DNA of 64,000 nucleotides from Porphyrobacter sp. IPPAS B-1204 (GCA_003724185.1 RHGM01000003.1:868001-932000), one strand, 5' to 3'. Counted from the first letter of the stretch, positions 45,913-54,985 are shown. Notes: generated from the sequence alone by a model not told the origin. Translations and numbers: made by a program.

Positions 45913-46236
45913 ATGCGCGGAAGGGAACAGCCCTTCATCGTTTACCGGCGCGGGGCCGGCATTTTCACGGTCAGGCCGCGCGGTGCGAAAGGCTGGCTTC
46001 AGATCGGTGTCTGGGCTGTGCTGGTGGTGCCGCTGGTCCTGTGGTTCTTCGATCATGCCAGTGCAACGGCGAAGGGCGACGATTTCGTGCCCGCGCTGTT
46101 TCTGTTCTGCATGGGGATGCTGGCTTGGGTGATTGCCGGGCTGTGGTGGGTTTTCGCCCATTCCCAAGTCATCGAATATTCCGTCATGCTGCGCGACAAG
46201 CAGCGCGCACGGCGCGCAAAGCAACGCCGGGGCTAG
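45913..46236 (+). CDS. Small two-helix membrane protein, paralogue 2
   Basis: A 107-residue paralogue of the 45441 protein: REQPFIVYRRG and FTVRPRGAKGW near the N-terminus, two hydrophobic helices (about residues 32-48 and 60-82), and a very basic C-terminus (RARRAKQRRG). TAGGAGAGAGA precedes ATG 45913. It is separated from paralogue 1 by 151 bases with its own operator-like repeat. The next gene is in the same direction 32 bases on. Confidence 0.75.
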   Translation: MRGREQPFIVYRRGAGIFTVRPRGAKGWLQIGVWAVLVVPLVLWFFDHASATAKGDDFVPALFLFCMGMLAWVIAGLWWVFAHSQVIEYSVMLRDKQRARRAKQRRG

Positions 46237-46268
46237 GAACGCCGCTGCCCTGCCGGCGTTTCGATAGC

Positions 46269-47240
46269 ATGGCTGCCCACACCCTGATCGCCCTAGCACT
46301 GCTTGCCGTGACAGCGGCGAACAGCCTGCCGCTTGCTGCGCAGGACATGGCAGAGGCCCCCGCACCCCCAGCGCCCCTGCCCGATGAACTGGTGCTGGAG
46401 GGTGACAATATCATCACCGTCACCATCAACGGCGAGCCTGTGCGGCTGGAAGTCAGTGCCGACAGCTTCGGATCTGCGGTCATCAACAGCGAGGTCGCCG
46501 CGTGGCTGCAACTCCTCCCTGTCTCGCAGCGCGGATGGCGCTTTGGTCCGGTGGTGGTCGACGGGATAAGCTCGGTGCAGTTGGTCGATTTCGGCGGCGG
46601 CCCGGTAGCGATGCCGGTCAGCTGGGCTGATCGCGCCGCCTCACGCAAGGCCGATGGCGTGATCGGCGTCCACCATCTGCCCTATGCCCGTGTGACCTTT
46701 GTCCTCGCTCCGCCAGCCGAGGGCGAGACGATCCAGCGCTTCCCCCTCAAGCGCGCAAACGAGCGCGGCGACACCAGGCTCGGCACGGAACTGGTGGTCG
46801 GCAAGAAGCGGCTGATGATGATCTTCACGACCCAGCGCGCCGAAAACCTCGTCACCGCACCGACCGCCAATTTCATCGCCACGCATCTGGAAGGCGGGTT
46901 CGAGCCGAACAGCGACGGGACGGCGATCATGAACTTCGCGGTGGAACGTCCGACGAGGATGATGCGCATCGCCGAACCGATCATGCTGGGCGATCTTGTG
47001 ATCGATCGCTTTGCGGTGCGGGTGGAGGATTACGGCGATCCCCGGCGCGTGGGCGAGATCGGCGAGAATGATCCGCGCTTCGACAAGGGCCAGATCCTCG
47101 TCAGCCGCCGTAAGGGCCGGGGCAAGCCTGACCTCCTCACCCGCATCGGGCGTGACCAGATCGCGCATTGTTCCAGCCTGACCTATGACTTCACGGTAAG
47201 CGAAATCCGGTTGAGCTGCGCAGCCCTGCCCCCTGAATAG
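46269..47240 (+). CDS. Exported protein with degenerate retropepsin-like motif
   Basis: A 323-residue exported protein. Signal peptide (MAAHTLIALALLAVTAANSLPLAAQ), then a Pro/Ala stretch. ITVTINGEPVRLEVSADSFGSAVINSEVAAWLQL resembles the start of a retropepsin-like aspartic protease domain, with ADSFGS in place of D-T/S-G-A-S. The catalytic DTG is thus altered and activity is doubtful. The rest (about residues 100-320) is a beta-rich, uncharacterised part, with two cysteines near the end. It may be a pepsin-fold binding protein. Start ATG 46269; the ORF extends further upstream but covers the small membrane gene. It ends 4 bases before bchJ. Confidence 0.6.
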   Translation: MAAHTLIALALLAVTAANSLPLAAQDMAEAPAPPAPLPDELVLEGDNIITVTINGEPVRLEVSADSFGSAVINSEVAAWLQLLPVSQRGWRFGPVVVDGISSVQLVDFGGGPVAMPVSWADRAASRKADGVIGVHHLPYARVTFVLAPPAEGETIQRFPLKRANERGDTRLGTELVVGKKRLMMIFTTQRAENLVTAPTANFIATHLEGGFEPNSDGTAIMNFAVERPTRMMRIAEPIMLGDLVIDRFAVRVEDYGDPRRVGEIGENDPRFDKGQILVSRRKGRGKPDLLTRIGRDQIAHCSSLTYDFTVSEIRLSCAALPPE

Positions 47241-47244
47241 CGCC

Positions 47245-47853
47245 TTAGTCTACGCGGTGGATGGCGTAGGCGCGCAGCGGCACGTGGTCAGCCGCCGGTG
47301 CCTGCATCCGGCATTCGCACCCCCGCGACACCAGCTGGCGATAGAGCCGGGTGAAGACCGCCGCATACCACGCAAATAGGCTGTCGGGCGGAGGCAGGCT
47401 GTCACCCGCAGCGGTGCGGTCGATGGTGAAGCCCCATGCGCCCTGCGGAGCAAAATCGCCCGCGCCCACGAAGGTCCAGGCGTGCTTGCGGATCGCCGCC
47501 ATCAGCAGCGGCGCGGCGAGCATTGCGGGCAGGCGGCGCAGCAACCACACTGCCGCGCGCGGGATGCGGTTGGCGATGATGTAATCGGCGGTGCGCGCGC
47601 CCGATTCCTCGGCGATGACGAAGGCCCCCAGCGGATCGTGCAGCGCCAGCCAGCGGTGTAGGCGCAGCGCGTCGGCCTCGGGGATCATGTGCGTGCCCGA
47701 GGGCAGGTGCTCAATCTGCGCATCGGCGAGGATCGCGGCGGTTTCGGAATGGCCCAGCCGCTCCTCCATCACCGCCACCGCCTGCAATACCGCGTTCGGC
47801 CCGATCAGAGCGCCGGGGCGGCGGCGGGCGTGAAACCGCGCCTCAATCGACAT
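47245..47853 (-). CDS. bchJ: Bacteriochlorophyll 4-vinyl reductase-family protein BchJ
   Basis: The 202-residue protein has the V4R-type fold of Bch[19 protein letters not shown] near the N-terminus and [34 protein letters not shown] in the middle. The [19 protein letters not shown] block follows. The C-terminus carries two Cys (RGCECRM). BchJ is linked to 8-vinyl reduction of chlorophyllide or to substrate handling in bacteriochlorophyll synthesis. ATG 47853 overlaps the bchE stop by 11 bases; a longer start at 47880 is possible. bchE-bchJ pairs are also found in purple phototrophs such as Rhodobacter. Confidence 0.85.
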   Translation of the reverse strand: MSIEARFHARRRPGALIGPNAVLQAVAVMEERLGHSETAAILADAQIEHLPSGTHMIPEADALRLHRWLALHDPLGAFVIAEESGARTADYIIANRIPRAAVWLLRRLPAMLAAPLLMAAIRKHAWTFVGAGDFAPQGAWGFTIDRTAAGDSLPPPDSLFAWYAAVFTRLYRQLVSRGCECRMQAPAADHVPLRAYAIHRVD

Positions 47854-49456
47854 CGATCCGGTCCCGCCGGCGTTCTTCACCCCGCTGCTTCATCTGGGCG
47901 CGCACCGCATCGCGGCGTTCCTGCGCCTGCGCGGCCTTGTCGGCATTGGTGACCCAGTCGGTCGCGGCGTCGGCAGCGGCAAGACGGCTTTCGTCGAAGT
48001 GGAACTCCACTTTCTTGGCGGTCTGCGGCCCCCAATATCCCGCCTTGCCGAGATCGTAGAAGGTGCGCTGGAAGCCCGCCCGCAGGAACGCCCACAGGCA
48101 CCCCAGCAGATAGCGCCGCCGGAAGCCCGTGCCGCGCCACGGGTAATGGAACAGCGCCTTCCTCATGTAGAACCGGCGGTAATTCTTCATCACCCCGTCC
48201 AGCAGTTCGCCCCGCTCCATCGCGGCCGGCTTCATGATCGGGGTGACGAAATTGTACTTGCTGAAATCGTGGACCTCGACCTGATCCTTCAGCGTCTCGA
48301 ACAAGGGCGTGTAGGGCCAAGGCGTGTACATCGCCCAGTTGGCGAGATCGGGCTGCCAGTCCCACGCCATCTGGAAGGTCTCCTCCAGCGTTTCGGGCGT
48401 TTCATTGTCGAGGCCGACGATGAACTGCGCCTCGACGAAGATATCCGCCGCCCGCAGCAGCCGGATCGCTTCCTTGTTCTCCTCGACCTTGGTTTCCTTG
48501 TTGAACCGGTCGAGCTTCATCTGCGCCGCCGCTTCCGTGCCGAGGCTGACATGGACAAGGCCCGCCTTGCGGTAGAAGGGCAGCAATTCCTTGTCGCGGT
48601 AGATGTCGGTGACACGGGTGTTGATGCCCCATTTCACCTTGTCGGGCAGTCCGCGATCAATCAGCTCCTGACAGAATTTGATGAAGGTCTTGCGGTTGAT
48701 GGTCGGTTCCTCGTCCGCGAGGATGAAGAAGCCGACGCCGTGCTTTTCGTGCAGCTCCTGAATCTCGTCGACCACGTCCTTGGGATCGCGCACGCGGTAA
48801 TCGCGCCAGAACTTCCATTGCGAGCAGAAGGAACAAGTGAAGGGGCAGCCGCGGGCGAGGTTGGGGATGGCGACGCGGGTTCCGAGCGGGATATACTTGT
48901 ACTGGTTCCAGTCGAGGATATCCCAATCGGGCTTGATCGAGGCCATGTCCTTGATCGTGTCGGCGGCTTCGGTGGCGATCACCTTGTCGCCATCGCGGTA
49001 TGCGAGGCCCTTGATGGAGCGCGCATCCTGCGGCCAGCGGCCTTCCTTGATCGCGGTGAACAGTTCGACCGCGATCTCCTCGCCCTCCCCGCGCACGATC
49101 ACATCGATATGCGGCGCCTCGGCCAGCACCTGCGTGTACATGAAGGTTGCGTGGATGCCGCCCAGCACCCGCACCGCCTTGGGCACGGTGAGCGCGGCGA
49201 CTTCCAGCACACGTTCGGCGGCGTAGATGCTCGGCGTGATGGCGGTGGTGCCGACCAGATCGGGCTGAAGGTCGCGCATGCGTTCGGCCAGATCGTCATC
49301 CGACAGACCTTCCGTCATCGCGTCGATGAAGGTGATGTCGTCAAACCCGGCGCGCTTCAGCGGCCCGGTGAGATAGGCGACCCACGCCGGCGGCCAAGTG
49401 CCGGCGATCTCGGCCCCGCCGGAACGATAATTGGGATGTACGAACAGAATGCGCAT
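47843..49456 (-). CDS. bchE: Mg-protoporphyrin IX monomethyl ester anaerobic cyclase
   Basis: Forms the isocyclic E ring of bacteriochlorophyll under low oxygen. 537 residues: an N-terminal cobalamin-binding-like domain ([19 protein letters not shown]; about residues 1-140), then a radical-SAM domain with [13 protein letters not shown] (C204, C208 and C211, CxxxCxxC), and a C-terminal region with [18 protein letters not shown]. This combination is specific for BchE-type enzymes. ATG 49456 is taken as start (a ten-codon longer start is possible). The FNR-like box 57-70 bases upstream fits oxygen control. No acsF (aerobic cyclase) lies in the window. Confidence 0.93.
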   Translation of the reverse strand: MRILFVHPNYRSGGAEIAGTWPPAWVAYLTGPLKRAGFDDITFIDAMTEGLSDDDLAERMRDLQPDLVGTTAITPSIYAAERVLEVAALTVPKAVRVLGGIHATFMYTQVLAEAPHIDVIVRGEGEEIAVELFTAIKEGRWPQDARSIKGLAYRDGDKVIATEAADTIKDMASIKPDWDILDWNQYKYIPLGTRVAIPNLARGCPFTCSFCSQWKFWRDYRVRDPKDVVDEIQELHEKHGVGFFILADEEPTINRKTFIKFCQELIDRGLPDKVKWGINTRVTDIYRDKELLPFYRKAGLVHVSLGTEAAAQMKLDRFNKETKVEENKEAIRLLRAADIFVEAQFIVGLDNETPETLEETFQMAWDWQPDLANWAMYTPWPYTPLFETLKDQVEVHDFSKYNFVTPIMKPAAMERGELLDGVMKNYRRFYMRKALFHYPWRGTGFRRRYLLGCLWAFLRAGFQRTFYDLGKAGYWGPQTAKKVEFHFDESRLAAADAATDWVTNADKAAQAQERRDAVRAQMKQRGEERRRDRIDVD

Positions 49457-49512
49457 GGGCCGATTCCCCCTCTCTGGATGGCCCAAAGTGAGGGAGACGG
49501 CGGGGATGCGCT

Positions 49513-49526
49513 TTGCGTTGAATCAA
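49513..49526 (-). promoter_or_regulatory. FNR/FnrL-like site upstream of bchE
   Basis: Reads TTGCG-TTGA-ATCAA on the plus strand, matching TTGAT-N4-ATCAA with a perfect right half and TTG in the left half. The centre is about 63 bases before the bchE ATG. FnrL controls bchE in Rhodobacter; here it is inference. Confidence 0.45.
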
Positions 49527-49536
49527 AAAGGGGCGT

Positions 49537-50100
49537 CTACCCCTTCGCCGCGTGTTCCTTGCGCGCCAGTTCATGCAGCCAGTCGGCGTGGCGCGGAGCT
49601 TTCTTGGTCTGCGACCATTCCTCCAGCATCACCGGCGCGACGCGGGCGAGTTCTTCATATTGCTCCGCCGTGCCGATATCGGCAGCAAGTTCCACACGGT
49701 GGCCATTGGGGTCGAAGAAATAGATCGACTTGAAGATACCGTGATGCGTCGGGCCGAGCACGTCGATCCCCTGCGCCTCAATATGCGCTTTCGCCGCCAG
49801 CAGCGCGTCTTCGGACGGCACCTTCAGGGCAAGGTGCTGCACCCATTGCGGGGTGTTGGGGTCTTTGCCCATCTCCGGCTGGTTCGGCAGTTCAAAGAAG
49901 GCGAGGATGTTGCCGTTCCCCGCATCGAGGAAAATGTGCATGTACGGATCATACTCGCCGGTCGAGGGCACGTGGTCCTCGGCAAAGGCGGTGGTGTAGG
50001 TCATGCCCAGCACGCGGGCGTACCATTCCACCGTCACCTTGGCGTCCTTGCAGCGATAGGCGGCGTGGTGGATTCCGGCGAGGGCTACGGGGTGGGTCAT
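49537..50100 (-). CDS. VOC-family (glyoxalase-like) protein, coupled to hppD
   Basis: A 187-residue vicinal-oxygen-chelate protein. The first module begins [25 protein letters not shown], and metal-ligand candidates are His in HHAAYR, His in VQHLALKVP, and Glu in [12 protein letters not shown], spaced as in single-metal VOC enzymes. It overlaps the hppD stop by 4 bases, so it is translated with it. It may act on a product or by-product of tyrosine catabolism, but the reaction is unknown; a fumarylacetoacetate-related step is one option. The ribosome site lies inside hppD. Confidence 0.85.
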   Translation of the reverse strand: MTHPVALAGIHHAAYRCKDAKVTVEWYARVLGMTYTTAFAEDHVPSTGEYDPYMHIFLDAGNGNILAFFELPNQPEMGKDPNTPQWVQHLALKVPSEDALLAAKAHIEAQGIDVLGPTHHGIFKSIYFFDPNGHRVELAADIGTAEQYEELARVAPVMLEEWSQTKKAPRHADWLHELARKEHAAKG

Positions 50101-51227
50101 TGCGCCGGTTCCTCGACAGTGAGCACGCCGCGGATGATCTGGTCGCGCTCAAGACTTTCGAACAGGGCCTTGAAATTGCCTTCGCCGAAGCCTTCGTCGC
50201 CCTTGCGCTGGATGAATTCAAAGAACACCGGGCCGACCTGCGCCTGCGCGAAGATCTGGAGCAGCAGGCGGGGCTGGCCGCCTTCGGTCGTCCCGTCGAG
50301 CAGGATGCCGCGCATCTTCAGCGCGCCCACATCCTCGCCGTGGCCGGGCAGGCGCTCGTCGAGCATCGCGTAATAGGTAGCGGGCGGCGCGGTCATGAAG
50401 GGGACGCCGAGCTTTTGGAGGCGGTCCCAGCAGGCCAGCAGATCATCGCAGATCAGGGCGATGTGCTGGATGCCCTCGCCGTTGAAGGCTTTCAGGAACT
50501 CGTCGATCTGGCCCTTGCCGCCTTCACCTTCCTCGTTCAGCGGGATGCGGATCTTGCCGTCGGGCGCGGTCAGCGCCTGCGAGGTGAGGCCGGTGTATTC
50601 GCCCTTGATGTCGAAGAAGCGGATTTCGCGGAAGTTGAACAGGGTCTCGTAATAATCGGCCCAATACTTCATCCGCCCGGTGTAAACGTTGTGGGTCAGG
50701 TGATCGATGGTGTGGAAGCCCGCGCCGACGGGGTGCTTGTCGACGCCGGGCAGGTATTCGAAGTCGATGTCGTAGATGGTGAGGTTGTTGCCGGTTCCTG
50801 CACCTTCGTAACGGTCGACCAGATAGAGGATCGCCCCGCCGATGCCGCGGATCGCCGGGATGCGCAGTTCCATCACCCCGGTCTGGACCGCCACCGGCTC
50901 CGCACCCTTGGCGATCAGGTGGTCATAGGCCTTGGCCGCATCGCGCACCCGGAACGCCATCCCGCAGGCGGACGGGCCATGCTCGCGGGCAAAATACCAT
51001 GCCGCGCTGCGCGGTTCGTAATTGGCGATGAGGTTGATGCCGCCCTGACGCCACAGGTGCACATCCTTGGACCGGTGCTGCGCCACGCGGGTGAAGCCCA
51101 TCGCTTCGAACACCGGCTCCAGCACGCCCTTCTCGGGCGCGCAGAATTCGACGAATTCGAACCCGTCGAGACCGGCGGGATTGTCGAACAGGTCTTTGGC
51201 CCCTTGGTTGTTCGTCTGTGCGTTCAT
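50097..51227 (-). CDS. hppD: 4-hydroxyphenylpyruvate dioxygenase
   Basis: A non-haem Fe(II) enzyme that converts 4-hydroxyphenylpyruvate to homogentisate in tyrosine degradation. 376 residues with two VOC modules. The iron ligands lie in [11 protein letters not shown] (first His), [11 protein letters not shown] (second His), and the C-terminal [24 protein letters not shown] (Glu), exactly the HPPD pattern. ATG 51227 (MNAQTNN) is taken; the longer frame to 51272 covers the palindromic operator. Downstream VOC and bchE genes follow on the same strand. Homogentisate is also the tocopherol/pyomelanin precursor. Confidence 0.96.
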   Translation of the reverse strand: MNAQTNNQGAKDLFDNPAGLDGFEFVEFCAPEKGVLEPVFEAMGFTRVAQHRSKDVHLWRQGGINLIANYEPRSAAWYFAREHGPSACGMAFRVRDAAKAYDHLIAKGAEPVAVQTGVMELRIPAIRGIGGAILYLVDRYEGAGTGNNLTIYDIDFEYLPGVDKHPVGAGFHTIDHLTHNVYTGRMKYWADYYETLFNFREIRFFDIKGEYTGLTSQALTAPDGKIRIPLNEEGEGGKGQIDEFLKAFNGEGIQHIALICDDLLACWDRLQKLGVPFMTAPPATYYAMLDERLPGHGEDVGALKMRGILLDGTTEGGQPRLLLQIFAQAQVGPVFFEFIQRKGDEGFGEGNFKALFESLERDQIIRGVLTVEEPAQ

Positions 51228-51255
51228 CGCGGTGATCCCCGTTGGCAGGCATTTA

Positions 51256-51269
51256 GTTTCAATTGAAAC
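51256..51269. promoter_or_regulatory. 14-bp perfect palindrome upstream of hppD
   Basis: GTTTCAATTGAAAC, centred about 36 bases before the hppD ATG, in a 73-base intergenic gap. Its symmetry and position suit a dimeric repressor of the MarR, TetR or Lrp type; no regulator gene is adjacent. Confidence 0.6.
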
Positions 51270-51300
51270 CAATTACCCGAAATCACCGATTCGCGCAAGG

Positions 51301-52824
51301 TCAGGCGATGCGCCCCACGGTTCGGCCTCGATCATCCTGCGTTAGTGCCAATCGCGTGCCGAACGGCTCGCCGCCCTCGAAGGCCGCTGCGGTGGCCGGG
51401 TCGCCAAGGTCGGCATTGCCCACCACCCGCTCGCCCGCGTCGCTGCGGCCGATAAAGATCGCCTCGTCGCCCTTGGGGCCTCGGTTGATGGTGTAGGTTT
51501 CGACCACCGCGGCATCCACCGGATCGCGGGCGACGGGCACCTTGTCGGTCGCCTTGGGCAGCACGGCGAAGCGGTCATTGCCGCTCCAGTCGGCAGGCTC
51601 GATCGAGTAGATGCCGGTCGCATATTTGCTCATCCACCCGCCATTTGCGCCCACCAGCGCGTAGGAGCCCCGATCCCCGCGCACCCGCTGAACCGCCTCG
51701 GCGATGGCGTGGGCGGAGTAGTTGTTCCCCGCCCCGCCGAAGAACGGCAGGCCGCCCGTCAGCGTCAACCCGCGCGGATCGTCCACAGACAGGCCGAAAT
51801 GGTCGCACTGGTTGAACACCGGAATCGCGAAGCAGGAATAGAAGTCGATATAGCGCATGTCCGCTATCGACTTACCCGCCCGCGCCAGCGCCGCATCGAC
51901 GCTGGCGATGGAGGCAGGGTTGGCCGACAGATCGGGCCGCTGCGACAGCTTCAATTCGGTCGCGGCGGTGACCGCGTGGATGTGGACCCACTTGTCCTCG
52001 GGCACGCCAAGAGCGCGGGCGAGGCCTGCGCTGGCGACGATGACCGCCGCGGCCTGGTTCACCTGATCGCGGGCGACCGTCATGCGCGGATAGGGTTCCG
52101 CCACGATCCGGTTGCGGTCTGTGATAGTGGCAAGTTCCTCCGCGTTGCGCTCCACCGGCGCGGCCGAATGCGGGTTGGCCGCCGCCACACGGGTGAACGG
52201 CGCAAACAGCTTGCCGATTTCGAGCCGGTAGTCTGCAAGGCTGAGCCCCAGCTTCGCCCGCCGCGCATTCTCGGCCAGCGCATAAAGCGGGATCGCCCCG
52301 CTTGCGCCGTGGGCGAACAGCACCGGCTCCATAAGCTCCTCGACCCCGAAGCCCTGGTCTTCAAATTCGCCGCCGATGGCCTCCGACCAGTCGGGGATTT
52401 CGCCCTTCGCCGAGAGCGCCAGCACGGTCGAGATCGCCTCAGAACCGACGATCACTGCGCATTGGCTCTCCCCCGCCGCAATCGCCTGCGCAAATTCGCC
52501 CACCAATTGCTGGTTGGTCTGCCCGCCGGTCGTCGTCAGGATCGCCCGCGCCGGGTTTGCGCCCACCCGATTGGCAATCGCGCGCGGCACATTGTCAGCC
52601 GCCCCGAACGGCGGCTTGCGATCCGGGCGCGACATTTCAAAGGCGCGGATCGCGGCGAGGGTGTCGATGGCGCCCGCCACCGAACCGCTCGCCCCGCTGT
52701 CGGCAATCGCCGCCGCCAGCGCCTTGCCGCCCAGATCCATATAGGAGAGGGCGGCATAGCCGGGCTCGCCCACCCTCTCCGAATATTGACCGACCCCGAT
52801 GATGACCGGGGTGTTATCGGGCAC
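51301..52824 (-). CDS. SCP2/thiolase-like acetyl-CoA acetyltransferase-family protein
   Basis: A 507-residue thiolase-superfamily protein of the long 'acetyl-CoA acetyltransferase' subgroup. PVIIGVGQYSERVGEPGYAALSYMDLGGKAL starts the fold, TTTGGQTNQQLVGEFAQAIAAGE is the region of the nucleophilic Cys loop in relatives, and GGLPFFGGAGNNYSAHAIAEAV is a strong motif. A classic Cys (as in C-S-G) is not evident, so ligation or hydrolysis rather than standard thiolysis is possible. GTG 52824 begins 2 bases after the next gene's stop and is preferred; ATG 52857 overlaps it. Its likely place is in fatty-acid or sterol breakdown. Confidence 0.75.
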   Translation of the reverse strand: MPDNTPVIIGVGQYSERVGEPGYAALSYMDLGGKALAAAIADSGASGSVAGAIDTLAAIRAFEMSRPDRKPPFGAADNVPRAIANRVGANPARAILTTTGGQTNQQLVGEFAQAIAAGESQCAVIVGSEAISTVLALSAKGEIPDWSEAIGGEFEDQGFGVEELMEPVLFAHGASGAIPLYALAENARRAKLGLSLADYRLEIGKLFAPFTRVAAANPHSAAPVERNAEELATITDRNRIVAEPYPRMTVARDQVNQAAAVIVASAGLARALGVPEDKWVHIHAVTAATELKLSQRPDLSANPASIASVDAALARAGKSIADMRYIDFYSCFAIPVFNQCDHFGLSVDDPRGLTLTGGLPFFGGAGNNYSAHAIAEAVQRVRGDRGSYALVGANGGWMSKYATGIYSIEPADWSGNDRFAVLPKATDKVPVARDPVDAAVVETYTINRGPKGDEAIFIGRSDAGERVVGNADLGDPATAAAFEGGEPFGTRLALTQDDRGRTVGRIA

Positions 52825-52825
52825 C

Positions 52826-54094
52826 TCAGTCGACAAAATCTTCGACCCGCTCGACAATGATCGCCGGGGCCATGCCGCCAGCGGCGCACATCGTCACGAG
52901 GCCATAGCGCCCGCCGCGCCGTTCCAGTTCATCGACCACGGTGCCGATCAGGATCGATCCGGTCGCGCCAATCGGGTGGCCCAGCGCAATCGAACCGCCA
53001 TTGACGTTGACCTTGTCCCAATCCAGCTCGAGATCGCGCACGAACTTGGCGGCGACGACCGCGAAGGCCTCGTTGATTTCGAACAGGTCGATATCGTCAG
53101 TGGTCAGCCCGGCCTTGGCCAGCACCTTCTTCGCCGCAGGCACGGGCGCGTTCAGCATCAGCGTCGGATCATCGCCCATATTTGCCGTGGCAACGATCCG
53201 AGCACGGGGCTTTAGCCCGTGCTTTTCGGCATAGGCCTTGGACGTGATCAGCACCGCAGCCGCACCGTCCACGACACCCGAGCTGTTACCCGCATGGTGG
53301 AAGTGCTGGATGTCGAGATCCGGGTACTTCTGGTTGATCAGCTTGCGGAAGGTGGTGCCATTGGCATCCAGCGGCACGTCGGCGATCTTGGGGAAGGCCG
53401 GTTCCAGCTTGGCCAAGTCTTCCATCGTGGTCTGCGGACGCGGATATTCGTCATGGTCGAGCAGGACGGTGCCATCGTCAGCCACCACCGGCACGACCGA
53501 CTTGGAAAAATGCCCGGCGGCCATCGCGGCGGCGGCGCGCTGCTGCGAACGGTAGCCGACTTCGTCCAGCTCTTCGCGTGTGAAGCCTTCCATGCTGGCA
53601 ATCGCATCGCCGCAGATGCCCTGGTGCGACTGCGGGTGAACCTTTTGCAGGCGCTCATTATAGCTGCCCATCATCGGCGGCTTGATCCCGGCGCGCATCT
53701 TTTCCTGCCCCATTGCGGCGGTCAGGCTCATCATCTCGGTGCCGCCTGCAACGATGCAATCTTCCATCCCGCTCATCACCTGCGCAGCGGCCAGCGCGAC
53801 GCTGGTGATCCCGCCGCCGCAGAAACGGTCCAGCGTGGTGCCCGACGAGGTGATGTCAAAACCGGCATCCAGCGCCGCCATGCGGCCCATGTCGCCCGCC
53901 TGCATCCCGTCCTGCGTCGAGACCGACCAGATCACGTCATCGACAGTGGCGGTGTCGAGATTGTTGCGGTCCTTGATCGCCTTCATCACGGTTGCGGCCA
54001 GATGCTGCGGGTGCTGCGCGGCCAGCGCGCCCTTGCCCTGCTTGCCGATCCCGCGCGGTGTGCGCACTGCGTCGATGATGTATGCCTCAGCCAT
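52826..54094 (-). CDS. Acetyl-CoA C-acyltransferase (thiolase)
   Basis: A 422-residue beta-ketothiolase: AYIIDAVRTPRGIGKQGKGALA starts the N-domain. The active-site Cys is in DRFCGGGITSVALAA (about residue 95), the acid-base His in GGSIALGHPIGATGS (about residue 380), and the second Cys in MCAAGGMAPAI near the end. It cleaves 3-ketoacyl-CoA with CoA to give acetyl-CoA in beta-oxidation. I took ATG 54094, because the longer minus-strand frame up to 54922 runs antisense through the crotonase gene. It is divergent from that gene and ends 1 base before the second thiolase-like gene. Confidence 0.93.
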   Translation of the reverse strand: MAEAYIIDAVRTPRGIGKQGKGALAAQHPQHLAATVMKAIKDRNNLDTATVDDVIWSVSTQDGMQAGDMGRMAALDAGFDITSSGTTLDRFCGGGITSVALAAAQVMSGMEDCIVAGGTEMMSLTAAMGQEKMRAGIKPPMMGSYNERLQKVHPQSHQGICGDAIASMEGFTREELDEVGYRSQQRAAAAMAAGHFSKSVVPVVADDGTVLLDHDEYPRPQTTMEDLAKLEPAFPKIADVPLDANGTTFRKLINQKYPDLDIQHFHHAGNSSGVVDGAAAVLITSKAYAEKHGLKPRARIVATANMGDDPTLMLNAPVPAAKKVLAKAGLTTDDIDLFEINEAFAVVAAKFVRDLELDWDKVNVNGGSIALGHPIGATGSILIGTVVDELERRGGRYGLVTMCAAGGMAPAIIVERVEDFVD

Positions 54095-54165
54095 GATGTT
54101 CCTCTCCCGATGTAGCGAAAATGCGGTTGACGCATCCGTAAAGCCACTGCACCAGTCGCACAAGA

Positions 54166-54185
54166 ATTGCGTTTCAAAATGCAAT
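54166..54185. promoter_or_regulatory. Near-palindrome in the thiolase/crotonase divergent promoter
   Basis: ATTGCGTTTCAAAATGCAAT is palindromic at 8 of 10 base pairs. It lies 27 bases before the crotonase GTG and 71 bases before the thiolase ATG, so one regulator could control both sides, as for acyl-CoA-responsive repressors. No regulator gene is next to it. Confidence 0.4.
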
Positions 54186-54211
54186 GCCAAATTCGATAGG
54201 GAGAGAATATC

Positions 54212-54985
54212 GTGAGCGAAGCCACCGCACCCGAAGTGCTGACCGAAGTCGAGGACGGCGTCCTCATCGTCACCATCAACCGCCCCGAAGCCAAGAACGC
54301 GATGACCAAGGCCGCGGCTGAGGGAATCGCGGCGGCGATGGACCGGCTGGATGCCGAGGATGATCTGCGCGTCGGCATCATCACCGGTGCGGGCGGCACC
54401 TTCTGTTCGGGCATGGATCTGAAAGGCTTCCTGCGCGGCGAAACCCCCAGCGTCGAAGGGCGCGGGTTTGGCGGCGTGGTGCAGGCCCCGCCCGCCAAGC
54501 CGCTGATCGCGGCGGTCGAAGGCTATGCGCTGGCAGGCGGGCTGGAACTGATGATTGCTTGCGATCTCGTCGTTGCCAATGCCAACGCCAAATTCGGCAT
54601 CCCCGAAGTGAAGCGCGGGCTTGTTGCAGCTGCTGGCGGCGTGATGATGCTGCCCGACCAGATCCCCGAGCGAATCGCGCTGGAACTCGCCCTGACCGGC
54701 GATTTCATCGGTGCAGAGCGCGCCTATCAGCTGGGCCTGATCAACGAAGTCACCGAAGGCCCGGCACTCGATGCGGCCAAGGCGCTCGCGGCGAAGATCG
54801 CGGCCAATGGCCCGCTGGCGGTGAAGGTGTCCAAACAGGTGATGAAGCAATCGCGCGGCTGGGCGATGGAAGACCGCTACACCAATCAGGGCAAGCTGAT
54901 CGCGCCGGTGTTCGTCAGCCATGACGCCCGCGAAGGCGCAGCCGCCTTTGCCGAAAAGCGCAAGCCCAACTGGACGGGCAAGTAA
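54212..54985 (+). CDS. Crotonase/enoyl-CoA hydratase-family protein
   Basis: A 257-residue crotonase-fold protein with a GTG start and AGGGAGAGA ribosome site. INRPEAKNAMTKAAAEGIAAAMDRLD (about residues 23-48) opens the fold. The oxyanion-hole segment reads GAGGTFCSGMDLKGF, and AAVEGYALAGGLELMIACDLVVA (about residues 95-117) is the second loop. In the position of the usual catalytic Glu pair the sequence has GIPEVKRGLVAAAGG, with one Glu conserved, so it may be a hydratase or a related isomerase. Beta-oxidation fits its neighbours, the thiolases and acyl-CoA dehydrogenase. Confidence 0.9.
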   Translation: MSEATAPEVLTEVEDGVLIVTINRPEAKNAMTKAAAEGIAAAMDRLDAEDDLRVGIITGAGGTFCSGMDLKGFLRGETPSVEGRGFGGVVQAPPAKPLIAAVEGYALAGGLELMIACDLVVANANAKFGIPEVKRGLVAAAGGVMMLPDQIPERIALELALTGDFIGAERAYQLGLINEVTEGPALDAAKALAAKIAANGPLAVKVSKQVMKQSRGWAMEDRYTNQGKLIAPVFVSHDAREGAAAFAEKRKPNWTGK

